Shown in pieces: positions 33,440-46,589 of a stretch of DNA of 64,000 nucleotides. Under the pieces are notes generated by a model. The model was not told the DNA's origin and searched no databases. It saw only the letters and a list, made by a program, of their open reading frames with translations. How positions within the stretch are numbered: position 1 is the first letter of the stretch; each line of letters opens with the position of its first letter. The stretch is from Viscum album (lineage: Eukaryota > Streptophyta > Magnoliopsida > Santalales > Viscaceae). The translations under genes and the position numbers were made by a program. The DNA is taken from assembly GCA_963277665.1 (NCBI GenBank), contig OY728136.1, positions 805,715,123 through 805,779,122 on the forward strand, in the 5' to 3' direction.

Positions 33440-34250
33440 GGTTAGGGTTATACTAGAGAAACTTTGACACATGAAAAAATATATCCCATACAACTATATA
33501 TCTATGGAACATCAAATTGGTACACAACCAATCTAATACTCTTAATTATATCAAATAGTCTCATATACTTATCCCTCTTCACACTATAATCTAGAATCAA
33601 ATGGAGACCCATCCATATTATCAAAAAAATAAATCTTTATCACCCACCATGAAATCAAGAGCTCAAAAGTATTGATATATATATATATACGAGTTTTGTC
33701 TACTATGAACGATTTTCATATGTTTCTGAATAATTTTCTTTCTTATGTCTCATTTATGAGACTCTTCCCTATGAAATATGATTCACCGGACTTCATCCCG
33801 CAAAACAAAGATCTACACAGACTATCATAAAATTCCTAAAAAGGTTCCATCAGAATCATAACATGGTAGTAATAGATTTATAAAAACTCGATGAGTGGAA
33901 AGTTATATTCCAGTTATTCACAGAATTATTGGACTAAATCCATTAACATTTTTTCTAGTACCGAAATGGTACGATCTAACTTCTCGTCTATCTATTGGAG
34001 GACAGTTATACTTGAAAACACATGGGTACCATGTTATCCTTCTATCCACTAACATATTCTTGTTGTAAAACAATGATCATGATCTGAAACGATCATATAA
34101 GGTACCAAGCGGATGATGCTCGAAATTCGCATTCTATAAGGTAAGGCACCATGGCATGAAACCCTCAACCACCTTCTTCATCTATATCGACCAATACTGT
34201 CAATGAAGTTCATGATTCATTTTATTCTATTCAAGATTGACTGCAAACAT
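33440..34250 (-). pseudogene. E5 integrase remnant
   Basis: Minus-strand reading gives a decayed zinc-binding end (QYWSI, then MKKVVEGF, near 34170-34210) and then the core segment RLVPYMIVSDHDHCF near 34060-34120, which aligns with the second catalytic aspartate region of gypsy integrases. ISVLEKMLMDL follows near 33940, and IEFL further on. Stops and frame changes are frequent. The chromodomain-like tail is not clear. Confidence 0.65.
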
Positions 34251-34539
34251 GGATGCATTAAACTCACACATCCACAATTCTCACATAAACATTGGTTGAA
34301 TGAAGTGATTTTGAACATAAACAATCACATTATCTCCAGCAGTCCAACCACAAGGTGACTTCCCACCTTTAAGACATTTCATCATATCTGAACACACAGA
34401 ATCATCAAGATTTTATTCTTTGATCTATCTTAAAAGTATTGAATCAAATACCATAGATTTAAGGTTTATCTATCCCTTCCCATATTGTACAACCACATGC
34501 ATCTCAACAATCAATTCCATCATCCTCCACTCTCAACTA

Positions 34540-35051
34540 GATACCTAAATTTCCTGACATTGAATCTTCTAGATCAATGTATCCACAACACTATTTACCA
34601 TTCCAGTTCTGTAGATCATATCAAAATAAAAACAATTCATTTACTAATCCTATAATATTTTCCTATGATTTAAATCATTCCATGAGAAGATGTACTTGAG
34701 GATTTTAGGATCAATATACATTCTAAATCACTCTCCGGAAAATTAGTTCCACAAACACATTGAGGAATAAACCACTAAAGTCAATTCAAGAACATTCATA
34801 GGGTAATTCTTCTCCTATGGCCCTGACTTCCAGGGTTTATATTCCACAACCTGATCATCTTGAATAAAAAGTGACCCAAATCTAACAGTATATGCCTCAC
34901 AAAATAGGGAATACCTTCTACCTGGATTGATTAAGATTATAATCAAAGTATTTATCAACTGCTTCTTCAAATATTGAAAAGCATTATTGCATGACTCATA
35001 CAACTCTAACTTCAAAAAATTATTTATCATTCCTGAAAGTGGAACATCCAA
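34540..35051 (-). pseudogene. E5 RT thumb / RNase H remnant
   Basis: The open stretch 34815-35051 reads CNNAFQYLKKQLINT, then INPGRRYSLFCEAYTV and FIQDDQVVEYK, which match the connection and start of gypsy RNase H. The usual catalytic aspartate of the CDAS motif is Glu here (CEAY). Continuing fragments to about 34540 resemble the middle of RNase H. It is inactivated. Confidence 0.7.
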
Positions 35052-35099
35052 ATGAGAAATTTAATTATTGATTCTTCGAGTATTTCTACCCAATCATAA

Positions 35100-35760
35100 A
35101 AAAATCTGAGTACCAAAAAAATCATGGGAAACTCCTAAGACACAAATACCTTAACATTCATCATGTCTATTGACACACCTTTCTCATAGATGATTTTTCA
35201 CAACAAATGAACCCTGTCAATCCATAAATTTCTTTTGGATAGTTTGGTGTGTATCGTATAATCTCTATTAGCTTAATAAAGTGTTTTTAAAGATGTTTTT
35301 CATGATAAAAAAGACTCTCAATGTACCCCAAGATGTAATAAATAAATACAAGTTAAAACTGGTATAGGAAAGGATGAAATATTATGTTCATTACATCCAT
35401 AAACAATTTTGTTGCATTAGACATCCCAAAATGCATAGAAAACTCATACAACCCATTCCCAGTCGGGATGAAATTTTTTTGTATATTAGAATGTGTCACC
35501 CATAGATGATGATATCCTGATCACAAATAAATATTGGAAAACAATGAAGAAACTCCCAGTTGTTGAAAAAATAATAAACTCTACGAAGGATGTGTCTTTT
35601 CATAACATTCATCTAATTCAGATTCCTATATTCGATACAGAGTCTAAAAAATCTATCAAATATCATGGGAAATAACATAAGAAATCCCCTCGAAAATGTA
35701 GTAGAGTGAATAATAAATTTATTTCTCAACACCTATAATTATGTTTTCTGCACCTGGAGT
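35100..35760 (-). pseudogene. E5 reverse transcriptase remnant
   Basis: Minus-strand fragments include CIEYRNLN near 35640, and FSMHFGMSNATKLFMDVM with NIIFHPFLYQF near 35380-35450, matching the RT segment just before the catalytic site. The catalytic pair itself has changed: FIDD became FIYY (near 35340). Several stops and frame changes are present. Confidence 0.75.
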
Positions 35761-36089
35761 ATTTTTGAGAAATTCTATATGAAATAATGAAAACTGGTTC
35801 TGATCCAAGAAGAAACACTATTGTGAAATCAAGATCCCTCTTGGGTTTCATCATACAGAATTATTTAGGAATAACATCATGAATCTAACCCAACATAGGA
35901 GGGAGTGCTTGATTCCTTATTTACCCATCTTAAATCGCGAGACAATCCATATTGGATGTGATTTCACCCAACTATTGACAGACAAGCCCTGCACGATCGA
36001 CTCAAACATTCGATTCACCACTACTGACATTGCCTTCACCCTCAATAGACCTGAATGATACACTACAATGGTAAAATTTAAAATGTTAT

Positions 36090-36310
36090 TCATAAAAAAC
36101 TATGAAATTCATGCCCAAAATCAGATCAAACCCTGACACCTTAGGAACATAAAATTCCCATTGAAAATAGAACTCACCGATCTCGATATCACACCCATTA
36201 CACTGATAAATAAGTTTTTCTCGCTCTCTGACCAATGTATTAAATTAAATAACACCAGAGATATGTTACATTGTGAGTCCCAACACAACTACAAAGTGAG
36301 AAGATATAAA
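36090..36310 (-). pseudogene. E5 protease C-terminal remnant
   Basis: CDIEIGEFYFQWEFYVPKV and then FDLILGMNFI (about 36120-36230) correspond to the end of the gypsy aspartic protease, where the family has a D-ILGMDW motif. The DTG active-site segment was not found. Confidence 0.6.
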
Positions 36311-36979
36311 ATAATTTAAAACACCTATATCATCAAAACACCATCACAATTTGAAGATATAACAACACTATTTCAAATATTGGATTGTATAACCTATCCA
36401 CCTACTGGTGTAGACTGAACTGTAGGATGTTCACCTACCCATGTACCCTTGACCTTTCTCTGTTTTCATGGTGATGTGATAAACTATTGAAGTGGATGTT
36501 CTCTCCCTAGGGAAGCTCATTTGCCACCTAGACTATTACCCTACATCAAACTCCATCTACCTACCTGATAAGGGGTAACTTAACCCCTACATTCACTGTA
36601 CATTGACCGAAATCATCAATCTATTCCCATATATAAAAAATTATTACAAAACCATTGTGAATTCCCTATTCATTGGGATGATCAACATTTAGTCAATGGT
36701 CAGGGGACTTACCATGGATGCCTCTAAGAATACCATAATGATAGAAAAACACATGGACACCTCATTGAGAAGATGAACCTACGTTCTGGATACTCTTCAC
36801 ACTTTAACCCTGGTATATATTCCCAAAATAATGATTCCTATACTCTGATGTCGAATAGTTGGTCCATGAAACCGTAACTAAAATCCCTATGTCTGAAGCC
36901 TCCTTTATGTTCCCTTTAGAATTATGATCCTAATTCAGGGATTCTAAAAACCAATTTAAATTAATTATTCATACATAGG

Positions 36980-37420
36980 ACATAAAATAATTCCTATGTC
37001 TATCTAGGAATTATCTTTCCATCATAGCTTTATCTCATACCATTTTTAGAACAAATCATTGTAAGTCTATGAGACAGTCTGCATAATCCATCACAAACAT
37101 CATTCCATGGGTCAACCTCATAAATTCAACAATTGACACATATATCAATGGATGTAGATAGAGATATTCTAGAAACGCATCCTAAAAGTCATTCCAAAAC
37201 ATAAAATTATCCTTCTATGTCTGAACCAAAATACACAACTGATGTTTTACTATTAATCACAATATATATGCTTCCAATTTTAATCTTTTCTATGGAGGAG
37301 TTTCAAAATGATCCATGATATTTTGGATAGATTTTATCCAAAATTCTGCATCCTCAGGTCCACCCTCTATAATAAACTTTGGACGATACTACCACATAAA
37401 CATCTTGGTCAGATCGATCA
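36980..37420 (-). pseudogene. gag: E5 gag remnant
   Basis: Fragments PKFIIEGGPEDAEFWIKSIQ (about 37330-37390), FWNDF-DAFLEYLY and VEFMRLTHGMMFVMDYADC (about 37060-37125) match, in order, the Gag retrotransposon domain of plant gypsy elements. Stops are present. The open stretch on the opposite strand at 37315-37689 is a shadow of this. Confidence 0.7.
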
Positions 37421-38390
37421 TAATCGGTATGACCATACATGTGTCCCACACCATTATATTTATAAAACAATTGATGTTATCCAATAAGTATTCTTCTCTT
37501 AAATTATCATACAATAATGTATTTCCTCAACCCACTACGAGTGGATCATTCTCAGTGATATCCTCTTGTCACCCAACTGGTACACAACTTCATGGTGGAA
37601 TTATCTATAATTTAAAAAAAATAATAAAACACATGATATTAATCTTTCACAACTTTTATTATGTAAGCCTCCTCACTCTCAATAAATAACTCATTTTTCA
37701 TATGCTATCGATATGAATATCATCATATTCAAAAAACTGCCATCTTCTATCACTACCAATGGTTTAGTTCTAAACAATTAATCCAACCCAAATAGTCAAA
37801 AGTCAATTATTAAACACCCGTTTTAACCATTTGAACTTTCATAATGTAGAAAATTCTTCCTTTATTGGAATTTATATATTAAAATTTCTTTAAAAAACAT
37901 TTTAATTTTCTCTCAACAAATTAAAAATTACATTTTAACTCATCTACACCCTTTTACTAATAAAAATTCTTTATCAAGTCCTCAACACCCATTCCGTTAA
38001 TCTATTTATATCATCATTTTATAAATTCATTTTTTTATAATATCATCATGTAAAATAAATCTTACCCGTAATTTCCTACTCACTCTGTCATTGTGTCCAT
38101 ATAATGTAGCATTCCACCTATACCCATAGGTTCATATATTGAGGCATGAATGCATAGATTCATTCCATTCAGGTGATAATAAAAAATCATAAAACAGTCA
38201 CATCCCATAACTAGTGCATCAACCAATTGTGAAATATCATTCAACTTTGACAACACACAAATAGAAAACAGGGTACATTGGTTTTTCCTCAAACATGGGA
38301 TAACTACTCATATACATGAGCTCATTTCCAATTCCATACAGTTCATAGTCTCCCTTCCACCATCCCAAATATTATGACCATAGAAAATAA

Positions 38391-38403
38391 CTTTTTTATA
38401 CCA
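38391..38403 (-). other. E5 primer binding site
   Basis: On the minus strand TGGTATAAAAAAG follows the LTR end, a decayed version of TGGTATCAGAG. It confirms the minus orientation. Confidence 0.6.
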
Positions 38404-38406
38404 CAT

Positions 38407-39208
38407 TATAATGACCCTAAATCAAAAGAAACTAAAATGGTGCTTCAAGACGAGTTGCAACAAGACCTCAAGTCCTCCTCCCAATACACTAGTGGTCGCC
38501 GATAAATAATGAGGTCTAATTGATCATGTGGGGAGACTATACCCACATTACCAGAGTAATCTAAAATAAAATACATATAAAATAATGGAACAATAGGTAA
38601 TCATCCAGAAACCTTTATGCCAAACTAATTTTCAAATAGGGTACAATCACAACAAAAAATAATATTTCATGTAATGATAACCGTGTAGAGTTACATAAAA
38701 CCCAAAATAAAGACCAATTGTGGAATCCCTTAAATAGGTCCCATACCATTTTCAAGATCCTAATCCATGAACATCCAAAGACTAAATCAACTCACTAACA
38801 TAGGTTATTCATTCATTATCCTAACCAACAACCATGACATATGATTGCGTACCCAATGGCACCCTAAGCAGGGTTTGAGTATAACTCAGTATAACACTAC
38901 CAATAGTGTCTACAAAATATCCAGTCAAAACATATAGGACATGCAAGTTAAAAATAAAAATAATATAGAAAAATAAATACTCATCTGATATTAGCTAATG
39001 ATATACACTTTATCCATTTCAATCATTATTCAATTTTCATAACTTATTCTACATTTATTATTAAATACATTTTAGTCAAAAATTTCAATAACATTTACCA
39101 CACACATACCATGGATCCTCAGTTCTGGTAGTCTCATAAAATGTATTCTTTTAGGGTCAAATATCTTCATCCCCCTTCCCTATCCTGTGCATTATGGGGT
39201 GGGGTGTA
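38407..39208 (-). repeat. E5 5' LTR (outer limit uncertain)
   Basis: 38461-38640 matches 33000-33180. On the minus strand the region holds a TACTGAGTTATACTCAAACCC block typical of gypsy LTRs. A TTTACACCCCACCCC at about 39208 could be the LTR start, but similar LTR-like sequence continues beyond it, so the true end may lie higher. Confidence 0.5.
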
Positions 39209-40710
39209 AAGCCTCAGTGTAACTCGACCTGTGTGTTTAGATCTTAAGTCCAATACCCCAAAACGACCATGCCATGACCATATTCTTATTTATCCACTAA
39301 CCGAAAATTACATACCACAATAATTATATATTTTATTCATATAACCATCATAATTAATATTCACATGCATATACCACAATATCAAACAATAAACGATTAA
39401 CAATATACCATTAATATCTCTTATCCCATTTAACCAATTACATAATTTAAATGAAATAACCAATTTATAAATTTTTTAAATTCATACGACTTAATCCATT
39501 TATGTATTTCCATTACAAATTTATCAACCATTTGACAAAATCACTTTAATCGATTTAAACCCCTTTTTACATTTTTTCCAACAATCCCTTATCCAAATAA
39601 AAATAACTAGAATCAACTACCATTGGTGACTCTTATAGTTTAAACAATAATTTAAATATATTTATCAAGGGATACATCTCAACAAAAAGCAATATGATTC
39701 TTAACATTATGATTTCCATGTTTGTGAATGGTATTTCACCACATGGGTCACCGAAAACTGGTAAAATCATCCTCAAAACACCCCATATGGATTATGAGAG
39801 GATCTTTTTATTATCTAAAAATACATTAAAAAATCATCGGAAATATATTATTAAAAATATAAATCAATGAAATGATTATATCATATTTACATATATTCCA
39901 TAATGATTATAGAGAAATGTAAATGTTATCCTTGTGAATATACAAACTTCTATCTATAAGATTGAAACATAGTTAATTATTCATAACCATCAGAAATGAT
40001 TGTTTTACTATTAAAATTGATATATGAAATGATAATTATTTAATTAATATTATTTTAGATATAATTGAACTATTTCCACCTTCACCATTGACATCTTACT
40101 ATATTCATATTGGACTTATTAAAAACATATTTGTATAACATCCAACATGAATTTTATTGATTAAATAATTATATATATAATTATAAGAGATAATATAAAG
40201 GATTGATAAAAACAAATATAATTGTAAAGAAATTAAATAATTAAATAGAACATATTTTTATGAATATAAAAAATTAACTTGATTACTCATACTTAATGTA
40301 AGGGAAATCATGTTCAAAAATCTATTTGTAAGGTTTCCCTTCAAACACATTTTTTCTTCCAAACACATATTTAAATAATTATCTTATTGATTTTTTTAGC
40401 GAAATAAATAAATTATAAAGTAAGTGATTTTATTTTTTAGACTATTTAAATAGGTTTTAAAAGTGAAATAATTTATCGAAACTCATTACAACTAAACAAA
40501 ATGAATGTTCTGTTTTAAAGTTTAAGGGGAAAATTTCATTTCTCACCACATTAACAGTTATTCGAAATTTGTATTATATTAAAACACATATATCATTTTT
40601 TTTCAAAAATGTTTTTATAATGTAATGGATATAATAATATCCATAAATTTTTTCTTATGGGTAGAAATATTATTGTTGAACATACAGTAATTTCAGAATT
40701 ATGATTATAT
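39209..40710. other. AT-rich sequence between E5 and E4
   Basis: This may hold the rest of E5's 5' LTR or the interrupted continuation of LTR remnant B. I could not decide between the two. No coding motif was seen. Confidence 0.35.
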
Positions 40711-43154
40711 TACAATAATGACCCCAAATTCTATTAATGAAATTTTCGATCTTATATATAAGTTATATATTATAAATCACTTAAAACCACATAGAGAACA
40801 AAATAAAAACAATATAAATTAATAATAAATTTTCTAATAGTAATTTCTAGATGTTAAGTATCAGATACCAATATAATTGTAACTGGATATTTGGAAGAGT
40901 AATACAACCCTAATGAATAGTTAACTAACCAAATTAATAGTATAATAAGCAGTAAAAGTATAAAGAAAATAATTTTATCTACATATATGAAAAAATTACA
41001 TAATAATATTATAGTATTAATAAATGATTATTTTTAAAATTATTATTTATGTGTTTGTATTTTTTTAAGTACCAAATAATTAATTAATGTCTTATAATTA
41101 ATAAAATGATGTAAACAAAAAGTAAATTTCATATAATGTATTAATAATTCAATATTTCATTGTCTTATAATTTTTGGATAATTTTGTAAGAGATTATTTA
41201 ATTTTTGAATGTGTTATAAAATCGATTATAAATTAAAAATCTATATTTTCTGAGTAAATAATGATTCTAATAAAAATCACATTTCTCATTTTTATAAAAT
41301 TATTTTCATAAAATTAAGCCTGTTTTTAAATTCTACATGAAGAAAAATGGATACGGTTATATTTTGTGATTTTTCTAAAATACGTGAATTTTTTGTGAAT
41401 AGAAAAACACAATATTTTATTGTAAAAATACTATATTAGAAAAATAGATTATTCATTCTATCATTTAAAATGTAGTAACCATAATCTCTATCTTCCCATC
41501 ATTATTTTAATATATTTTAGATGGTTTCTCAAATTATTCATAGTCTTGAGTAAAAATAGTAACCAAATGAATAAAATATTCCAAAAATACATCTCTCCTC
41601 CACTATAAATACCACCCCTTCTCATCACACCTTCATTCCTTGAGACAAGGAAAATTTCTTCCCAAGCCTCTTACCAAATTCCATACCCCATGTAAAATAG
41701 GTCTTGGTATTAATAAAATTAAAAAACCAATCCACTTGTGATGGTTCTTGAGGAGGTGAATTCAGGAGGACATTATGGTCAACTATATAACTCATTCGTG
41801 AGATAAGGTGAGGGATTCTACCAGAACCTTAATATTTTTCCATAGGGTTATTATTTCACTATATTTTCCATAATGTAATGATTAATTATTTTATTTTTAC
41901 TTATTATATATTCTATTTATATGACCAAAACACATATATTCTAATCATTTCATATATCTTTTGTGGAAATTATAGGTTTCACAATGTTCCTATCTCAATT
42001 CAGCCTGACACGCAAGCCCGAATAAAGAGAAAATCTCAATTTCGAACCCATTTTCTAGAAACATCCGGATTCTATTTCAATAGGTAATTATTTTTCCAAA
42101 ATCATTATTTTTTCATAAAAATTTTCAATTTTTATTACCTGATTTAAAAAAACAGTTATAACAAATAAAAATGACTTTTTTCAAAAAAACTCTTCTTTTC
42201 ATTGTATAAGGTGTATTATCATTAAGTATTATTCAGTGGTTTTATTAGAGCTTTTTAATCTATTGTAACACCTATGTTTAATGTTATGATTTACTATGAT
42301 TGACCTCCTGTTAATGTCATATACCATATGTTTTTAAATTTTTTATGACTAGTTTGATTGTGGATGTGCTATCTTGATACCATTCACCATGATACTCATA
42401 TTGGATAGTAATTGTGTTTACAGATTGGAGAATGTTATTTACATTTCTAATGTTCATGTTTTTTATGTTTCTACCCATTCATATGAGTAACACATTGGAA
42501 TTATAATGTGATGTGTGTGTCTCTCAATATCCTGTCAATTCATTGGTAGGTCTCATAGGACAATAAAAATTGGGAGTTACATGAGGCCTTACCCTAGAAA
42601 TTTTAGACAACCATGATGAGGCCTTGATTTCATGCTTTAGATATATAAATTTATGTATTACCTCATTAAAAAATTAGTATTCCATAAACCATGTGATATC
42701 TCACTAGTATAGTATCCACAATTAATGTTCATTCTCTTATGAAAAGTTATATGGATTTGTATTCTCAGCTTCCATTCCTGCCATATTGTGTTGGAGTTTA
42801 TTTTTACATGAATTTATTTTTTAGGATGTTTAATGTGTATGTTTATTATAACTCCAACTTTATTATAAACCCTTATAGTTCCTCTGATCTCACTACTTTC
42901 TTATGTTTTATTATTTCCCAGGATGCAAAGATAAATATTATGAATCAATTGTAGGGGAATTCTAGATGTAATGGATGTTTCGAAAAAAAATTATATTGAA
43001 TTTAATCTCAATGTGTTCTGTAAAACATATGTTTGTATTTATATTTTAAAAACTTATAGAATATTAAGTATTTTGGATTACAACTTCCTTGTTAATAAAT
43101 CCCATGTAATTAAGTTAGGCATTAGGTTCAGGAAAATATGGTCGGTGTCACTAA
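40711..43154 (+). repeat. E4 5' LTR
   Basis: It aligns with 47995-50444 throughout, for example at CTATTAATGA (40731), the promoter CTATAAATACCACC (41603) and TATTTCCCAGGATG (42914). The TG start is mutated. It ends near GTGTCACTAAAG. A recognisable primer site does not survive. Confidence 0.75.
41604..41610 (+). promoter_or_regulatory. TATA box of E4 5' LTR
   Basis: TATAAAT follows CTCTCCTCCAC. The 3' LTR has CATAAATACCAC at the same place (48873). Confidence 0.55.
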
Positions 43155-43542
43155 AGTTTTTATTCGATGAAATTTAGTATACAACATGGAGACTAGTTTT
43201 AGAAAACATATATTAAAGAAATACCTTAAGATATAATTTGGGGACAATTTTAAAACCACATAATTATGGTATATATTATATTGGTGTTATTATAAATAAA
43301 TATCTATTGGGATGCTAAATGTGTATTTAGTTCTGGATTGAAACACCTAGGAGACATTCCATGAAAAATTCACATTTTCATTTTATTCTATTTTGAATTA
43401 TTTAAATGAAAATACATTCTTAGAGAAACTATGATTATATATTATCAATGCATTATGTTCAAATTTATGTCATGTATTTTTATAGATAAATAATTATTTA
43501 GTGTGATTATTAACCTAATTTACTATATTATTTTGTCTCGAA

Positions 43543-44300
43543 ATGAAAAATAGTAGAAGAAATATTAATCATATTATTCCATGTAATCCAAGTAAGGATT
43601 TCTCTCTTATTCTAGATAATGATGTGTGTTCTGTTCCTGTCATTGTTGTTAAGAAACATATAACTATAATAGGACAAATATCTCATGATTTGAACAATAA
43701 CCTGACCCTCATTGAGAATCATAATCCTCAATGTGGAGGAAAAATGTTAGAGAATTTAATAAAAGAACATCCTCCGTTATTAAATGATAATACGAACCTA
43801 TTTGTAGCGGGAAAGTGAATAATTTCCGTAGAGAGGATATATCCTGCTTTGGGATATATGGAATGAGAGAAGGTAATTGTTGAAGTTTATCATCTCCCGA
43901 CACATAAAGATAAATGGTGGTCATTAATACAAGACAAAAAGGAGTAGGAAGAAATATATTTGAAGGATTGGAAAGAATTTATGAAAATCTTCCAAAAAAA
44001 ATATTTTCCTCATGAACATAGTGCAGATATAGAGTTGCAATTACAGAGTTTAAAAAATTGAGTATGAAAAAGTAATAAAGTATGAATAAAATTTTACAAT
44101 GCTATAAAGGCTACTTATTGACTACATAATTAATACAAGGAGCAATATTGATTGATTCATTGATTGATTAAAACCATTAGAGTAATGGGAACTAGTTTTT
44201 CAAACTATCTCATCAAAGAAATATATAATATCATGTGCTATAAAGATAGAAAAATAATTATCTATGTCTATGACTTTATGGAAATACAATATAAGAAAAG
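43543..44300 (+). pseudogene. gag: E4 gag remnant
   Basis: After an N-terminal open stretch (43543-43818), the fragments HPPLLNDNTNLFVAGK, VYHLPTHKDKWWSLIQDK, and DWKEFMKIFQKKYFPHE with LQLQSLKN (43770-44060) follow the Gag retrotransposon domain, including the WW and F-KKYFP motifs. Two or more in-frame stops interrupt it. The zinc knuckle was not recognised. Confidence 0.75.
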
Positions 44301-44599
44301 GGTGGTATAGGAAGGAATAGATTAAGGTAAAAATAAAAAGGGAGTTTTCTAACATGTGATACTTTTGGAAGGAAACACCCTGGAGCTTGCATAACATGAA
44401 AATGAGTCTGTTTCACATGTAGAGAAAAGGATCAGAAAGATGGTGATTTTAAGGGAGTAGAAATGCAAAAAAATTTCATTAATACAAATATATATATATT
44501 GAAAGTTATGAAAATGATATTCCAATGCATCAAAGGAACTTTTCAAAAATAATCATAGGGAGTAAGTCCATATTTATTTGATCACATCTACTGAGGCTG

Positions 44600-44925
44600 A
44601 AGGTCATAATGATGTGGCAGTAGAAACATTAATCATTTCCTAAAACAGAGCCATATATTAATATGATTCTAGATAATGAAATTATTTTACATCATAACTA
44701 TTTTGAAATAAAAATAGATACTACTCTTTTGAGTTAATAAATTTATTGTTAGTAACAACATCTAAGGGAAGTATCACCACATCCAAGATGTGTCCATCAG
44801 TTCCTTTTATGACACATAAATTATTTTTTAGGCTAACCATAACATCATAACTATAATTAAAATTTATTTAATACTCTGTATGGATTGGATTTCAAATTAT
44901 GATGAAAATACTATTTAAAGAATAA
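44600..44925 (+). pseudogene. E4 protease remnant
   Basis: IYLILCMDWISNYDEN near 44868-44915 corresponds to the ILGMDW segment of gypsy protease. The active-site DTG is not visible, and the upstream part is badly broken. Confidence 0.6.
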
Positions 44926-45079
44926 TTAAGTAACAATTATTCATAATAATGGAGAATTAATTATATTTAGAGGATAATCCTCATCATCTATTCTCAACCC
45001 ACCCCAAATCGCTCCACTGAATATAATTATTTCGAAGGAAGAGAAAATAAAAATATTGGTGAGGAAGAAATTAATCATA

Positions 45080-45770
45080 TTGAAGATGTACATATTGTTA
45101 ATGGTTATATTAATGAATTTCCAATGGATTTAGCTATACAACCTTTAGAGTGGGATGTTGAGTTCTGTATTGATTTAATTCCTTGCAAAACGCCAATAAC
45201 TAAGAATCCTTATGGAATATCACAAGTGTAAATGTTAGAGATGAATAAAAAATAGTGGAATTGAGTGATAAGGGATTTATCCTTCTGGAGTTTCTCTATG
45301 GGGAGTCTCTATTCTTTTTTTTCATGAATAATGATGGATCCATGAGACTGTACATTGACTAAAGATAAATCCGGGCAAATATAAGAAAGAAAAAGTATCC
45401 TATATCTTGTATTGATTATTTATAGGATAAAATTCATGGGGCTCAATATTTTTCAGTGATTGACCGTAGATCATGTTGTCATTAGATGTGTGTGATGAAA
45501 GAAGATAATACAAAGAAAACATTTACAACCAGTTTTGGACATTAAGAGTATATAGTAATTCCATTTTCACTCAAAAATAACACAACTTTTTTCATGGATC
45601 TATTGAATATTGTTTTCAAAGAATATATTGATGTATGTGTTGTGGTATTTATTAATTATATCTTGATATACTCTATAATCTACGAAGATCATGAGAATAA
45701 CTTGAGGATTGTTTTGAACTCTCTTGGAAGAAATAAATTTTAAAAAATAAGAATATTCAAATTATTAATT
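45080..45770 (+). pseudogene. E4 reverse transcriptase remnant
   Basis: Fragments in order: FPMDLAIQPLEWDVEFCIDL (45118), MRLYID (45340), FTTSFGH with EYIVIPFSLKNNTTFFMDLL (45520-45610), and FKEYIDVCVVVFINYILIYS. The catalytic Asp-Asp is replaced by Asn-Tyr (FINYIL, near 45650). Multiple stops. Confidence 0.8.
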
Positions 45771-45772
45771 AA

Positions 45773-46580
45773 ATGAGATTATTTTCATGGCCATATTTCC
45801 CTATTGATGGAGTCATAGTTGATCATGTGAATAAAATGTTCGGCCAAATTTTTCCCACGCCAACAATCATAAGTGAGGTACATAGATTTGTTGGTTTATT
45901 AGGTTATTATCGATTCTTCATACATAACATCACTCGATTATATAATACATTAACCCAGTTTACGTGTAAAGGGATTATGTTTTTATGGAAAATAGAATTT
46001 GAATGAATTTTTGAATAATTGGAGAGGATATATGTGAATGAACTAATCTTAACACTATGATTAATAAATGGTGAGTTAGTTACCTATAGTGATTAATCTA
46101 GGAAAAAACATAGATGCGTCCTTATAAAGAATGATAGTGTTATTTTTTATGCATCAAGGTAGTTAAAAAACATGAAAAAACAATCCAATTGATGATATTG
46201 AGTTGGTAGCTGCAATCATTACTCTAATAATATGGAGACACTATATAAGTGGTGAAATATGTGACATATATACAGATCACAAGAGCATGGTATATATCAT
46301 CCCATAGATACAACTCAATGAGAAGAAAATATGGTTTCTTGAGATAATCCATGATTATAATTGATCAGTACACTACCAACCAGTGAAGGAAAATAAGGTA
46401 GAAGATGCATTGTGTAGGATGGATCATGGAGTTCTGAACAAAATGAGGATTTTAAAGGATCATGTGTACATGGATATTAAAAATATAGATTTGGAAAAGA
46501 TCAAGGACGTTTTAAAAATCATTAAATTTTCACGTGGATGTCCAAATATCTTTATTTTAATATGTTCAAAAGAAAATTAA
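45773..46580 (+). pseudogene. E4 connection / RNase H remnant
   Basis: The start (IISEVHRFVGLLGYYRFFI, about 45868-45925) is the RT-RNase H connection. Then come DDIELVAAIITLIIWRHY (46190), CDIYTDHKSMVYI (46260) and KENKVEDALCRMDHGVL (46389). The last aspartate-bearing TDHKS motif is kept. Frame changes and stops lie between the pieces. Confidence 0.75.
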
Positions 46581-46589
46581 TGTAGTGAA

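Larger units (their letters stand above)
32945..39208 (-). mobile_element. E5: decayed Ty3/gypsy element, minus strand
   Basis: Reading the minus strand from high to low coordinates gives an LTR segment, a primer site (38391-38403), gag, protease, RT, RNase H, integrase and a second LTR segment starting TGTGACACCCC at 33285. The order is that of Ty3/gypsy, with integrase last. Every domain is broken by stops and frame changes. It lies in opposite orientation to LTR remnant B and seems to have inserted into it. The right-hand limit is uncertain and may extend towards 40.7 kb. Confidence 0.75.
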
